A stretch of 64,000 nt of DNA from Bacillota bacterium (GTDB lineage: Bacteria > Bacillota > Clostridia > Acetivibrionales > DSM-1351), in assembly GCA_023460955.1 (NCBI GenBank), contig JAEWOH010000062.1:72010-136009 (forward strand), given 5' to 3'. The notes beneath the pieces were generated by a model that was given only the letters and a program-made list of their open reading frames with translations, did no database searches and had not been told where the DNA came from. Shown one piece after another: positions 8,959 through 17,450 of this stretch (position 1 is its first letter; every line of letters starts with the position of its first letter). A program made the translations under genes and the position numbers.

Positions 8959-9477
8959 CTAAAACAATATAATAGTTATTGCCAGGCCACTTAAAACTCC
9001 CAGGCTTCTATACATTTTTTCATTTTTTTGCTTCATTTCCTCCGACTTTAGCTCCTGAAGCTTTAACTGAGAGGATACTAGCTTAATATTATTCAACTGG
9101 CCTTCAAGGTCAGAATTTCCAAGCATCCTGCCGAAATTTACAAGTATTGCCTTGTCCTCTTTCTTTAAAGACAGTCGGGCATAATTTTCGTCTATCGACT
9201 TTTCCCATGCTGCATCAGCTGTTACACCACTATTTTGCAGGTTTTGGGCAGCTGTTTTAAAAATCATTGCAGCATCCACATTCGAATTCTCATATATTCT
9301 AATGAAGGCTTCAGAAAGCAGATTTGATAAATAGCTTATTTCATTTTCAAGCATTTGCATCAACGCCTGTAGTTCACGTAAGGTTCTGGGTCTTTTAGAG
9401 CAGTCGGCTGCAAGAGAAAATCCTATAAGGCTGGTAGCAGATATTAAAACAACAGCTCCTATTATTTTAATAAGCAT
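8959..9477 (-). CDS. spoIIIAB: Stage III sporulation protein AB
   Basis: This protein of about 172 residues has N- and C-terminal membrane helices and a central helical domain with RPRTLRELQALMQMLENEIS and LSLKKEDKAILVNFGRMLG, typical of SpoIIIAB. The soluble domain is related to the type II secretion F protein. AGGAGGTG precedes the ATG at 9477, which overlaps the end of spoIIIAA by 11 bases, so the pair is coupled. Confidence 0.94.
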   Translation of the reverse strand: MLIKIIGAVVLISATSLIGFSLAADCSKRPRTLRELQALMQMLENEISYLSNLLSEAFIRIYENSNVDAAMIFKTAAQNLQNSGVTADAAWEKSIDENYARLSLKKEDKAILVNFGRMLGNSDLEGQLNNIKLVSSQLKLQELKSEEMKQKNEKMYRSLGVLSGLAITIILF

Positions 9478-10450
9478 GAGAACACCTCCTGTATAAAACC
9501 GACAGCTTTGCATCTACAACCTCTTCCAGCGTTCCTGGACCATTATTTGAATTAAGCACTATATATCTTTCAAAGGTTCCGGCATTAATCAAGGTTAGGA
9601 GCTCTTCGCGCATTTTAAGTTCGGTTATGTTGTAGCCATGTGCGGAAGCAATTATTTTCACTCCGGAGTTAAGAACCTTCAATATAGCATCCTTATCTCC
9701 TCTAGTACCGATTTCATCAGTAATTATGATATCGGGTGACATACTTCTGAGCAGCATTTCCATGCCTGCAGCCTTCGGACAGCTATCCATTACATCGGTT
9801 CTGAAGCCAATGTCATTCTGGGGGACTCCCTTATTACATGCAGCTATCTCGGATCTTTCATCAACAATGCCTATTTTAACGCCTTTAAAGTCATATTTAC
9901 TTTCTCCATTACTAAGGATTCTTGCAGCATCACGGAGCATTGTCGTTTTTCCGCACTGTGGGGGTCCGATAATCAGTGTATTATGAATATCCCTGCTGTT
10001 TTTGATAATGTATTTGATTATCTGTGTGGAACAACCTTTGATTTCCTTTGCCACTCGTATATTCAGGCCATTAAAGTCCTTTATATTTCTGATTTGTCCG
10101 TCCTGAACTACTACTCTTCCGCAAAGCCCTACACGATGGCCTCCTCTAAGGGTAAGGAAACCTGCTTTTATTTCGTCCTGAAAGGCATAAACTGAATTTT
10201 CACTCATTAATTCCAGGGATTTGATTATTTCATTTTGAGTTACAATGTATGAATCACTATAATCGTTGGAAAGCTCCCCATTTGAAGCTACAAAGGAATC
10301 CATGTTGTTTAAGAAAACCATTAGCGGTTTTCCTGCTCTCATTCGTATTTCCTGTAGATTGTCCAACTTTTCATTACCCAGCTTATCCAAAACCAACCTT
10401 ATACTCTGTATCAGATATGGCATTATGTCACTTTGAACCCCTTTAATCAT
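9467..10450 (-). CDS. spoIIIAA: Stage III sporulation protein AA, secretion-type ATPase
   Basis: This 327-residue ATPase shows Walker A GPPQCGKTTMLRD, Walker B DIIITDEIGT, and the family GFRTDVMDSCPKAAGMEML segment. It is related to type II/IV secretion ATPases and probably energises the SpoIIIA complex from the mother-cell side. The start is the ATG at 10450 with AGGAG ten bases upstream; an in-frame TTG at 10468 overlaps that site. It is the first gene of the eight-gene operon. Sigma-E control is known for the family, but I cannot place a convincing promoter. Confidence 0.95.
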   Translation of the reverse strand: MIKGVQSDIMPYLIQSIRLVLDKLGNEKLDNLQEIRMRAGKPLMVFLNNMDSFVASNGELSNDYSDSYIVTQNEIIKSLELMSENSVYAFQDEIKAGFLTLRGGHRVGLCGRVVVQDGQIRNIKDFNGLNIRVAKEIKGCSTQIIKYIIKNSRDIHNTLIIGPPQCGKTTMLRDAARILSNGESKYDFKGVKIGIVDERSEIAACNKGVPQNDIGFRTDVMDSCPKAAGMEMLLRSMSPDIIITDEIGTRGDKDAILKVLNSGVKIIASAHGYNITELKMREELLTLINAGTFERYIVLNSNNGPGTLEEVVDAKLSVLYRRCSHAY

Positions 10451-10511
10451 ATGTAAACATCTCCTCAATTAAGTTATTTATATATATTAGGCTTTGTCCA
10501 ACTTTATGACA

Positions 10512-10556
10512 TAAAAAAAATACTCATCCTTTTTAATTAAGATTGAGTATTTTAAA
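10512..10556 (-). terminator. Terminator after the WG-repeat gene
   Basis: AATACTCAATCTT pairs imperfectly with AAGGATGAGTATT around an AT-rich loop. On the minus strand a run of eight T residues follows. It separates the WG-repeat gene from the spoIIIA promoter region. Confidence 0.7.
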
Positions 10557-10602
10557 AGCAGACGTACAATATTTAAGTGATTCGTTTGAACATTATGTTC
10601 AT

Positions 10603-11997
10603 CTACTTCTTAGTTATGATAGCAAATGTATATCCTGTTTTGTCTTTTCTGACTACAGGAATTACTCCCTCGGATAAAAATGCTTTAGTTCCTGCTTCCA
10701 GATCCAGCTTATTACCGGGAGAATAATAGCAAATAAAACTACCTATTTTCTCTGCGGACTGATTATAAATTGTAACATCATAATTTGAAGTATACAAATG
10801 AATCATTCCTGCGTTGGTATTATACCTGAAGTTATAAGCATTAACTGAATAACCATTTAAGTTCATCATAAAATAATCATTAATCTTTTTAGTTTTTAAA
10901 TCAAAATATTTTGCCTTGTTATTTCCCTGTTTATCTTTTAATAAGAAATCTATTCCGCCTAACTGCTGAGCTTTTCTATAAATAACATCTATTTGAGCAG
11001 CTCTGGAAAGAACACTCAGTTCAAGCGAAAAGGGAAGGAGTTCTTTTCCTTTTAAGTCTATTATACCAAAGGTGTCCGCATTGTTCTTAACCAAAAACAT
11101 ATCTTTACTTAGCGGCATTATTTCCTTATATTTGTAGTCTATTACTATTTTACCTTTGTAATCATAAACTGCTGATGCAGTTATGCCATTAATATTTCTG
11201 GTTATAACAGCATAATCATCTGTAATTCCCATTTTATAAGAACTGGTTTTATCCATCCCCTCAACCTGTTCTTGTGTAAAAATCTTTTGTCCATTGGCTG
11301 CACCAACTACAAGCCCGTTTTCCTCCTCAACAATAATGTATTTTGAACTATTATTGAACAGGATTCTATTAAAGCCTCGTCCTGCACCAAACTCAGCAAC
11401 CTTGGTGTACTTGAAATCGTAGATATGATTATCCTTGTCCCTGTTTGCTACTATTTCTCCTTTATTTTCAAAGCGTGACCGTTCAATGTCGAAGGAAATA
11501 TAAGAATCTAGTTCCTTTTCTACTTTACCGTTACGATCAATTAATAAATATGTGCCGCTCTTATTTATAGGATTTGTTGAAACAACTGCATACCCTTTTG
11601 AAAAGCCTGGGTTTACCCCCATGAATCTGGGCATAACCTTTGTGTAATTTCCCTTTACAATAACTTTACCCAGTTTGTTAATAAAATCATAATATCCACT
11701 ACTATTCTTGACTGCTGCCAGACCTTCACCAAAAGGCATTGCTTCGTAATATTGGGGCTTGATAACGAAATTTCCGGTTTTATCTACATAACCCCACATT
11801 CCGCTTGTTTTATCCTGAACGGGACAGAGCCCCTCAGAGTATTGACCTATGGCCTTCCAATTCTTATTAAGTTCAACAACCTTGAGGTCTGTTTTAGTAC
11901 CTGCTGCACTGGCAGTTTCAATATTGAAACTGAAAATTTGTAAGCTTAAGGCTAAAACTAATAAAACAGACAACGTTCTTAACGGGCGTATTTTCAT
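10603..11997 (-). CDS. Secreted WG-repeat protein
   Basis: This 464-residue protein has an N-terminal signal peptide (LSVLLVLALSLQIFSFNIETASA, cleavage after about residue 32). A clear WG repeat follows at about 66-100 (WGYVDKTGNFVIKPQYYEAM), with degenerate copies beyond (YYDFINKLGKVIVKG, TFGIIDLKGKELLPF). WG repeats form beta-propeller-like binding surfaces; a substrate cannot be named. GGGGGG precedes the ATG. It is monocistronic between terminators, upstream of the sporulation operon in the direction of transcription. Confidence 0.8.
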   Translation of the reverse strand: MKIRPLRTLSVLLVLALSLQIFSFNIETASAAGTKTDLKVVELNKNWKAIGQYSEGLCPVQDKTSGMWGYVDKTGNFVIKPQYYEAMPFGEGLAAVKNSSGYYDFINKLGKVIVKGNYTKVMPRFMGVNPGFSKGYAVVSTNPINKSGTYLLIDRNGKVEKELDSYISFDIERSRFENKGEIVANRDKDNHIYDFKYTKVAEFGAGRGFNRILFNNSSKYIIVEEENGLVVGAANGQKIFTQEQVEGMDKTSSYKMGITDDYAVITRNINGITASAVYDYKGKIVIDYKYKEIMPLSKDMFLVKNNADTFGIIDLKGKELLPFSLELSVLSRAAQIDVIYRKAQQLGGIDFLLKDKQGNNKAKYFDLKTKKINDYFMMNLNGYSVNAYNFRYNTNAGMIHLYTSNYDVTIYNQSAEKIGSFICYYSPGNKLDLEAGTKAFLSEGVIPVVRKDKTGYTFAIITKK

Positions 11998-12091
11998 TTT
12001 ATTCCCCCCTAGTTTTCCAGAAATTACTGCCTATAAGCTTATTTTATTTTTTCAGTTGATATAAGTCAAGTTTATAAATATTTTTTGTCAA

Positions 12092-12910
12092 CTACTTCAA
12101 GGATACTTTATTTTTCATTGTTCTGGAGATTATAAAGAACAGAATAACCACTGCCACTACTTCAAAGGTATAGCCTCCCAGTCCGAGTATTACGTTTGTA
12201 GGCTCTGACCCTTTTATGCTGTCCACTAAATAACCAAACATATTTTTAGTTGTTAAAGATGCTTGTATATTTCCTACAAGATTAATTTCAACAGAGAATG
12301 GAGTAAAAATTGTAAATAGTGATTCGATAATTTGCATAACCACATATGTTACGATGAATACCAAAAATGCTGAAGCCGGGCCTAAATTGTTAAACATAGA
12401 AATATTAGAAATCGTTATTGAAAAATATATTTGGCTCAGAAGATAAACAGTTGCAAGAATAACTAATGGAATGATCAGGTACAAACTATTCTCAAGCCCG
12501 TATTTTTTCAATTCACCCTGAATAGCCGACAGTTCATTTGTTAACCCAAAACCGTACAGGCTTATAAAAAGCGAACAAATTGATACACAATAGCTTAAAA
12601 TCATCCAGCAAAAGGCTGTAATACCTTTAGAGGCTAAAAGCAGATGGGGCTTAACAGGTAAAGTGAACATCAGATAACCTTCATTGGAATACAGATTCTT
12701 ATAAAATCTCATTACTATAACTACAAGAGTAACAACAGCTACAGCAATACCAAGCAATAGCAGTAAAAATGAGGTAGTCATTCTAAACCAGCCTATATCC
12801 AAAGTCTTAGCCAAAAGTACCATTCCCGCAAATATTAATGTGACTAAATAGAATAGCGGTATAATACGGGCAGTATCCTTAAATTCATATTTTAATAATT
12901 TGATTAACAT
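12092..12910 (-). CDS. ABC transporter permease, ABC-2 type
   Basis: This 272-residue integral membrane protein has six predicted helices and begins MLIKLLKYEFKDTARIIP, as in YtrC/ABC-2 permeases. The motif YSNEGYLMFTLPV near residue 75 recurs in this family. It overlaps the ATPase gene by seven bases and ends the lipoprotein-GntR-ATPase-permease operon. A role in antibiotic or cell-envelope stress is likely from the YtrA-type regulator; the substrate is unknown. Confidence 0.85.
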   Translation of the reverse strand: MLIKLLKYEFKDTARIIPLFYLVTLIFAGMVLLAKTLDIGWFRMTTSFLLLLLGIAVAVVTLVVIVMRFYKNLYSNEGYLMFTLPVKPHLLLASKGITAFCWMILSYCVSICSLFISLYGFGLTNELSAIQGELKKYGLENSLYLIIPLVILATVYLLSQIYFSITISNISMFNNLGPASAFLVFIVTYVVMQIIESLFTIFTPFSVEINLVGNIQASLTTKNMFGYLVDSIKGSEPTNVILGLGGYTFEVVAVVILFFIISRTMKNKVSLK

Positions 12911-13602
12911 TTAAATACCTCCTCAAATAGCTCAACTACTGATTTCCCAGAGTTTTCGCGAATATTGTCCACCGAATCATCTACCAGTATCCGGCTGTTT
13001 CCGATCATTATTACTCTGTCAAAAATTCTTTCGACATCGTATATAAGGTGAGTTGAAAGCAGGACTACAGCATCCTCTGAATAATTATTCAGTATAATAT
13101 CCAGCATTGCTTTCCTTGAAGCCGGATCCAAGCCGCCCAACGGTTCATCAAGAAGATAAATCTTAGCTCTTCGGGACATTACCAGAATTAGTTGGACCTT
13201 TTCCTGCATACCCTTGGACATACTTTTTATCTTTTGATTAGGGTCGAGCTTGAACTGCTTGAACATCTCCTCAGCCTTGTTTCTGTCAAAATCTGAATAA
13301 AAGTCTTCAAATAACTGTAAAGCCTCTTTTGCTTTGTAGTTTTCTGACAAATAAGTCTTCTCCGGAAGATAGGATACAATTGATTTTGTATATACTCCAG
13401 GTTCAAACCCGTCTATAGTGACCTTACCCTTATAATCCTTTATCAAACCTGCCATTACCTTTATTAGTGATGTTTTGCCACAGCCGTTAGGTCCGAGCAA
13501 ACCAACAATTGTTCCGCTTTCAAGTGACAAATTTATATTATTTAAAACAACCTTGGAACCGTATCTTTTTTCTAATGAGTTAATCTCAATTATCTTGCTC
13601 AT
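12904..13602 (-). CDS. ABC transporter ATP-binding protein
   Basis: This protein of about 232 residues has Walker A GLLGPNGCGKTSLIK, a signature region reading SMSKGMQEKV (a variant of LSGGQ common in YtrB-type ATPases), Walker B IYLLDEPLGGLDP and a switch histidine in LLSTHLIYD. AGGAGG places the start at the ATG at 13602; an upstream ATG at 13611 overlaps that site. It is part of the GntR-controlled operon and overlaps the regulator. Confidence 0.92.
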   Translation of the reverse strand: MSKIIEINSLEKRYGSKVVLNNINLSLESGTIVGLLGPNGCGKTSLIKVMAGLIKDYKGKVTIDGFEPGVYTKSIVSYLPEKTYLSENYKAKEALQLFEDFYSDFDRNKAEEMFKQFKLDPNQKIKSMSKGMQEKVQLILVMSRRAKIYLLDEPLGGLDPASRKAMLDIILNNYSEDAVVLLSTHLIYDVERIFDRVIMIGNSRILVDDSVDNIRENSGKSVVELFEEVFKC

Positions 13603-13981
13603 TTTTGACATCCTCCTTCTTACAATCTATTTTGTTTGAAACGATAGAAATAATTTCTTCCTTTACATATCCGAGTTTTTGCATTGAGTTAAAATAACTT
13701 TCTGTGTACTGCTGTGCCATTTCTCTTCTGGCTGCCGATATGTTTTCCTGGTCCTGTGAAACATACCTTCCTGAGGTTCTTTCGGTGTATAGCAGACCAT
13801 CCCTTTCAAGCTCTGATAATGCCCTTTGCATGGTGTTAGGATTTACTGAGAACTCTACTGCAAGGTCTCTGACTGATTGGAGCCGTTGACCGGGTTCCCA
13901 TGAACCTGATACAATTTTGAGCTTTAAATCATTCATTATCTGAATATATATGGGTACATTTAATGAATAGTCGTTTGCCAT
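13586..13981 (-). CDS. GntR-family regulator, YtrA subfamily
   Basis: This 131-residue protein has an N-terminal winged helix (YIQIMNDLKLKIVSGSWEPG, SVRDLAVEFSVNPNTMQRAL) and a short C-terminal helical dimerisation segment without an effector domain, the YtrA pattern. AGAGGTG precedes the ATG at 13981. Two near-identical palindromes over the operon promoter (14508-14529 and 14541-14562) are the probable operators, giving autoregulation of regulator and transporter together. Confidence 0.88.
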   Translation of the reverse strand: MANDYSLNVPIYIQIMNDLKLKIVSGSWEPGQRLQSVRDLAVEFSVNPNTMQRALSELERDGLLYTERTSGRYVSQDQENISAARREMAQQYTESYFNSMQKLGYVKEEIISIVSNKIDCKKEDVKNEQDN

Positions 13982-13998
13982 TAAATCACCTCTTCCTG

Positions 13999-14436
13999 TC
14001 ATTTGTCATCCATCTTGTCATCTACCTTATCCCAGGTAATTTTATAACTGCCGTTGCTCTTTTCACCGGTAACTTTAATGTTATAATCACCGGTTTTATC
14101 AAGAATAACCTTGAAATTCGAGGTTGGAAGCTCCTTGCCTTCATATACTGTTTCTTCTTTACCGCCCTTACTATCCTTTTTCTTTAGTATTGTTAAGCCC
14201 AACTTACCTTCTTTAGACTCAATACTAACATTGACCTCAACTTTTTCTCCTTCAGCAACTGTTATATCTGTTGCTTTGTATCCACTGAATTTCTTATAGG
14301 TCATCGACATTTTAGAGTTAGAATTATTCTCGTTTGAATACAATGTAATGGAACTTCCGTAAGTACATCCTGATAAAAAACCAACCAAACCAATAGATAA
14401 AATCAGGACAAATAACATATTAAGCTTTTTTCCCAT
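13999..14436 (-). CDS. Putative lipoprotein, first gene of the GntR-ABC operon
   Basis: This 145-residue protein has a lipoprotein signal: LFVLILSIGLVGFLSGC with the lipobox FLSGC, lipidated Cys near residue 24. The rest is a beta-rich domain (KVEVNVSIESKEGKLGLTIL, GDYNIKVTGEKSNGSYKITW) reminiscent of small extracytoplasmic binding domains. No family is recognised. It starts 86 bp from the promoter and leads the operon, so it may be a sensor or accessory subunit of the transporter. Confidence 0.78.
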   Translation of the reverse strand: MGKKLNMLFVLILSIGLVGFLSGCTYGSSITLYSNENNSNSKMSMTYKKFSGYKATDITVAEGEKVEVNVSIESKEGKLGLTILKKKDSKGGKEETVYEGKELPTSNFKVILDKTGDYNIKVTGEKSNGSYKITWDKVDDKMDDK

Positions 14437-14507
14437 AATTACTCCTTTCTAAATTCTTTCAGTATGTAGATTTATACACAATAATTATTAAGTTATTAAA
14501 TGTATTA

Positions 14508-14562
14508 TTGTATTAAGTTCTTAATACAATAATACAACTATTGTATTAAGGTGTCAATACAA
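14508..14562 (-). promoter_or_regulatory. Sigma-A promoter with two GntR/YtrA-type operators
   Basis: On the minus strand -35 TTGACA (14552-14557), a 17-bp spacer and -10 TATTAT (14529-14534) drive the lipoprotein-GntR-ABC operon. Palindrome TTGTATTAA-N4-TTAATACAA at 14508-14529 touches the -10 and start site. A second copy with one base different, at 14541-14562, covers the -35. Their centres are 33 bp apart, three helical turns. Confidence 0.85.
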
Positions 14563-14576
14563 TTTATAAAATGTAT

Positions 14577-14610
14577 AAAAAAAACTGCTGACAAGCTGTC
14601 AGCAGTTTTT
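14577..14610. terminator. Bidirectional-looking terminator after the zinc-ribbon gene
   Basis: AACTGCTGAC and GTCAGCAGTT form a perfect 10-bp stem around AAGCT, with T-rich sequence on the minus-strand side and A-rich sequence on the other. It lies just past the stop of the 14624-15037 gene and upstream of the GntR operon promoter. Confidence 0.8.
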
Positions 14611-14623
14611 ATAAATAAATATT

Positions 14624-15037
14624 TTATTCATGGTCATGACCGCAGCCACAGCCGCAATCATCTTCGCAATCACAATCCCATTCCAGTTCTATTTTTTCAT
14701 GGCAGTGTGGACACTCGATTGTCTCAGCATCTTCATCAATGAGATCAAGATCAACTTCAATTTCTTCGCCACAGTTTGGACACTCGATGTTCTCAAATTC
14801 TATCTCATCTTCATCTTCATATACAATTTTTTCGAGTTCGGCAAGATCCTCATCAATACCATCAACCTGCTCGCTCATTTCATCCTGTATTTCTTCAACA
14901 TCGTCAATCGCAAGGGCAATGTCATCCAAAACATCAATGATGGCGGTCATAAGTTTGCCTTCATTTGTAGTTTCATCGATTTTCATACCTTCTGCCAAGC
15001 CTTTAATGAAAGCAACACGTTCACTAATATAGCTCAT
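14624..15037 (-). CDS. Zinc-ribbon protein with CD1247-type N-terminal domain
   Basis: This 137-residue protein has an acidic, coiled-coil N-terminal half (MSYISERVAFIKGLAEGM, then LDDIALAIDDVEEI) typical of clostridial CD1247-like proteins. A zinc ribbon follows with CPNCGEE and CPHCHEK about 30 residues apart. A Cys/His/Asp-rich tail (CDCEDDCGCGCGHDHE) ends it. Function is unknown; metal binding is likely from the residues. AGGAGG precedes the ATG. It lies directly downstream of efp. Confidence 0.82.
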   Translation of the reverse strand: MSYISERVAFIKGLAEGMKIDETTNEGKLMTAIIDVLDDIALAIDDVEEIQDEMSEQVDGIDEDLAELEKIVYEDEDEIEFENIECPNCGEEIEVDLDLIDEDAETIECPHCHEKIELEWDCDCEDDCGCGCGHDHE

Positions 15038-15083
15038 AATCCTACCTCCTCATTTTTCTTGAGTATACTTATACTCCGGAATA

Positions 15084-15647
15084 TTATTTGTTTACTCTTT
15101 CCATATATTCATTGGTTCTTGTATCTATTCTTATCACATCTCCAGTATTAACAAAAAGAGGAACTTTTATAACTGCTCCTGTTTCAACAGTTGCAGGCTT
15201 GGTAGCACCGGTAGCTGTATCACCTTTAAAGCCAGGATCAGTCTGAGTAACTTCAAGTTCAACAAATGTAGGTGGTTCAATACCGAATACATTTCCTTTG
15301 TGTGAAAGAATTCTTACGACTTCATTTTCCTTTACAAGGTCAAGCGCGTTTCCAATAGATGCCTTATTGATTGGAAGCTGTTCATAGGATTCAACATCCA
15401 TAAAATAGTATAAGTCTTCATCATTGTAAAGATACTGCATATCTTTTCTTTCGATGTGAGCCTTTGGCATTTTATCAGTTGGGTTGAAAGTTCTTTCAAC
15501 TGTAGCACCAGTTACTATATTCTTCAGCCTTGTTCTTACGAAAGCTGCACCTTTACCGGGTTTTACATGCTGGAATTCCACTACCTGAAAAATATTATTG
15601 TCCAATTCAAAAGTTACACCGTTTCTAAAATCACCTGCAACTATCAT
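15084..15647 (-). CDS. efp: Translation elongation factor P
   Basis: This 187-residue protein has three OB-like domains. The KOW-like N-terminus carries VKPGKGAAF with Lys32 at the tip that is modified in other bacteria, and the C-terminal EF-P signature region VFVNTGDVIRIDTRTNEYMERV is present. EF-P relieves ribosome stalling at polyproline. Its neighbour is the YqhT-like peptidase, as in Bacillus. GGAGGTAAG precedes the ATG. Confidence 0.97.
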   Translation of the reverse strand: MIVAGDFRNGVTFELDNNIFQVVEFQHVKPGKGAAFVRTRLKNIVTGATVERTFNPTDKMPKAHIERKDMQYLYNDEDLYYFMDVESYEQLPINKASIGNALDLVKENEVVRILSHKGNVFGIEPPTFVELEVTQTDPGFKGDTATGATKPATVETGAVIKVPLFVNTGDVIRIDTRTNEYMERVNK

Positions 15648-15792
15648 ATCTTACCTCCATGATATAAATAAAATTTACATTTTATGAATTAATAAATCAC
15701 ATAATGAGTTTATGTTTAATTGTTCCTAGTTTATATTAAATTAATTTTTCATATAAGGCAAGAAAAATTTTCAATATATGGTCAAATACTTA

Positions 15793-16878
15793 TTAAAGGA
15801 TAATTAACTCCTTTGGAGCCTGTGTCAAAACCAACGGGTTATTATCTCTTATAATAATAGTATCTTCAATTCTTACTCCTCCTAAACCCTCAACATATAT
15901 TCCAGGTTCGACAGTTACCGCCATATTATTTTCCAATACCTTTTCGCCGCCCATCGACAGTCTTGGATTTTCGTGTATTTCAAGCCCCAAGCCGTGCCCG
16001 AGTCCGTGCCCGAACTTACCCTCAAAGCCTTTTCCATATATTATATCTCTTGCAATCCTGTCAACTTCTCTGCCTGTTTTTCCTCTGACTGCTCCCTTTT
16101 CAGAGGTCAACTGTGCCTCCAATACAATATTATATATGTCTATAAGTCTTTGGTCAGGCTGACCCAGAAATACCGTTCTGGTTATATCCGAGCAATAATG
16201 GTTGTACAGGGCTCCAAAATCTATAGTTATAGCATCCCCCAATTCCAACTTTTTATCTGATGCCACACCATGAGGCATTGAAGATCTGAGTCCAGAGGCA
16301 ACTATTGTTTCAAAAGAAGGTCCTGATGCACCAAGTTTCTTCATTTTATATTCAAGTTCGGCTGCAACATCAAGCTCGGTAATTCCAGGTCTTATAAGAG
16401 GGAGAGTCTGCTTTAGCGCTTCATCTGCTATTCTTACAGCCTCAGCGATTATTTCTATCTCCTGTTCATCCTTAATGCTGCGCATTTCATCTACTATAAG
16501 TCCAATTCCCTTAAGCTCAACAGCTGAGAGTTTATTTTTCAATTCCAAATATGATGAAAAGCTTACAGAATGATCTTCAAATCCTAAAGTCTTTACTTTT
16601 TCAGAATATATTAGTTCATTTATTGTGTCATTTATATCAGGTTTATGCTGAACTATTTCAAAAAGTGGTGCCTGTCTTGCCGACTGCTCCATATATCTGA
16701 AGTCTGTAAGCAAGTAAGCCTTTTTTGCTGTAATCAGTAAATTGGCAGACGTACCGGTAAAACCAGATAAATACATATAACTTTCTCTTTTTGTTATTAA
16801 AGCTGACTCCAACTGCAGTTCAACTAGTTTTTCTCTGAATTTGTCAAGTCTCAATTTAAGATTTTTTTCATTAAACAT
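15793..16878 (-). CDS. Xaa-Pro aminopeptidase-like M24 metallopeptidase
   Basis: This 361-residue protein has a creatinase-like N-terminal domain (to about 130) and a pita-bread catalytic domain. Metal ligands are visible: Asp in AITIDFGALYN, Asp in CSDITRTVF, His in FGHGLGHGLG, Glu in TVEPGIYVEG and Glu in VRIEDT. It removes N-terminal residues before proline from peptides in the cytoplasm. It sits upstream of efp, like yqhT in Bacillus. GGGGATGG precedes the ATG. Confidence 0.93.
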   Translation of the reverse strand: MFNEKNLKLRLDKFREKLVELQLESALITKRESYMYLSGFTGTSANLLITAKKAYLLTDFRYMEQSARQAPLFEIVQHKPDINDTINELIYSEKVKTLGFEDHSVSFSSYLELKNKLSAVELKGIGLIVDEMRSIKDEQEIEIIAEAVRIADEALKQTLPLIRPGITELDVAAELEYKMKKLGASGPSFETIVASGLRSSMPHGVASDKKLELGDAITIDFGALYNHYCSDITRTVFLGQPDQRLIDIYNIVLEAQLTSEKGAVRGKTGREVDRIARDIIYGKGFEGKFGHGLGHGLGLEIHENPRLSMGGEKVLENNMAVTVEPGIYVEGLGGVRIEDTIIIRDNNPLVLTQAPKELIIL

Positions 16879-16973
16879 AATTTACCATCCCCATTAAAAA
16901 ATTTATATATGCTGCTTAACATGCTCGGTCTATAGCTCTTAAATATTTATGATATGTCGCTCTTTTTATTTTG

Positions 16974-17402
16974 CTATAAATTAGCAGCAGCGTGTAAAGC
17001 AAGGATATAGCTCATTTTTCCAAAACCGCAGATTTGTCCGACGCAGACAGGTGCAATTACAGAGGTATGTCTGAATTCTTCTCTGCTATGTATATTTGAG
17101 AGGTGAATCTCAATAGTAGGTATTTCTATAGCTTTGATGGCATCTCTTATGGCGATGCTATAATGGGTATAAGCGCCAGCGTTAATTACTATTGCTTCGT
17201 AAACTCCCCTGGCGGCATGAAGCTTATCAATAATTTCGCCCTCATGGTTGCTCTGTATGAAGTCGGTTTCAAGACCAAGCTGTTCCGAGGTAATATTTAC
17301 TGCCTTAGCTATATCCAGTAGCGTTTCACTTCCATATACTCCTTTTTCACGAACACCTAACAAATTAAGATTCGGACCGTTAACCACCAAAACTTTTTTC
17401 AT
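16974..17402 (-). CDS. aroQ: Type II 3-dehydroquinate dehydratase
   Basis: This 142-residue enzyme converts 3-dehydroquinate to 3-dehydroshikimate in the shikimate pathway. Motifs: NGPNLNLLGVREKGVYG (the Tyr is catalytic), SNHEGEIID, NAGAYTHYSIAIRDA, and HLSNIHSREEFRH with the catalytic His. The frame runs to 17438, but GGGAGAG before the ATG at 17402 and the usual family length of 140-150 support the shorter start. Its genomic link to efp and the peptidase is common in Firmicutes. Confidence 0.96.
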   Translation of the reverse strand: MKKVLVVNGPNLNLLGVREKGVYGSETLLDIAKAVNITSEQLGLETDFIQSNHEGEIIDKLHAARGVYEAIVINAGAYTHYSIAIRDAIKAIEIPTIEIHLSNIHSREEFRHTSVIAPVCVGQICGFGKMSYILALHAAANL

Positions 17403-17450
17403 TCTACTCTCCCATCTGCGCTCATAGAGCGTACACAAATAGTAAATGCT

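Noticed and set aside
14630..15151. 173-codon plus-strand frame
   Set aside because: Mirror of the acidic zinc-ribbon gene; composition reflects its codon bias.
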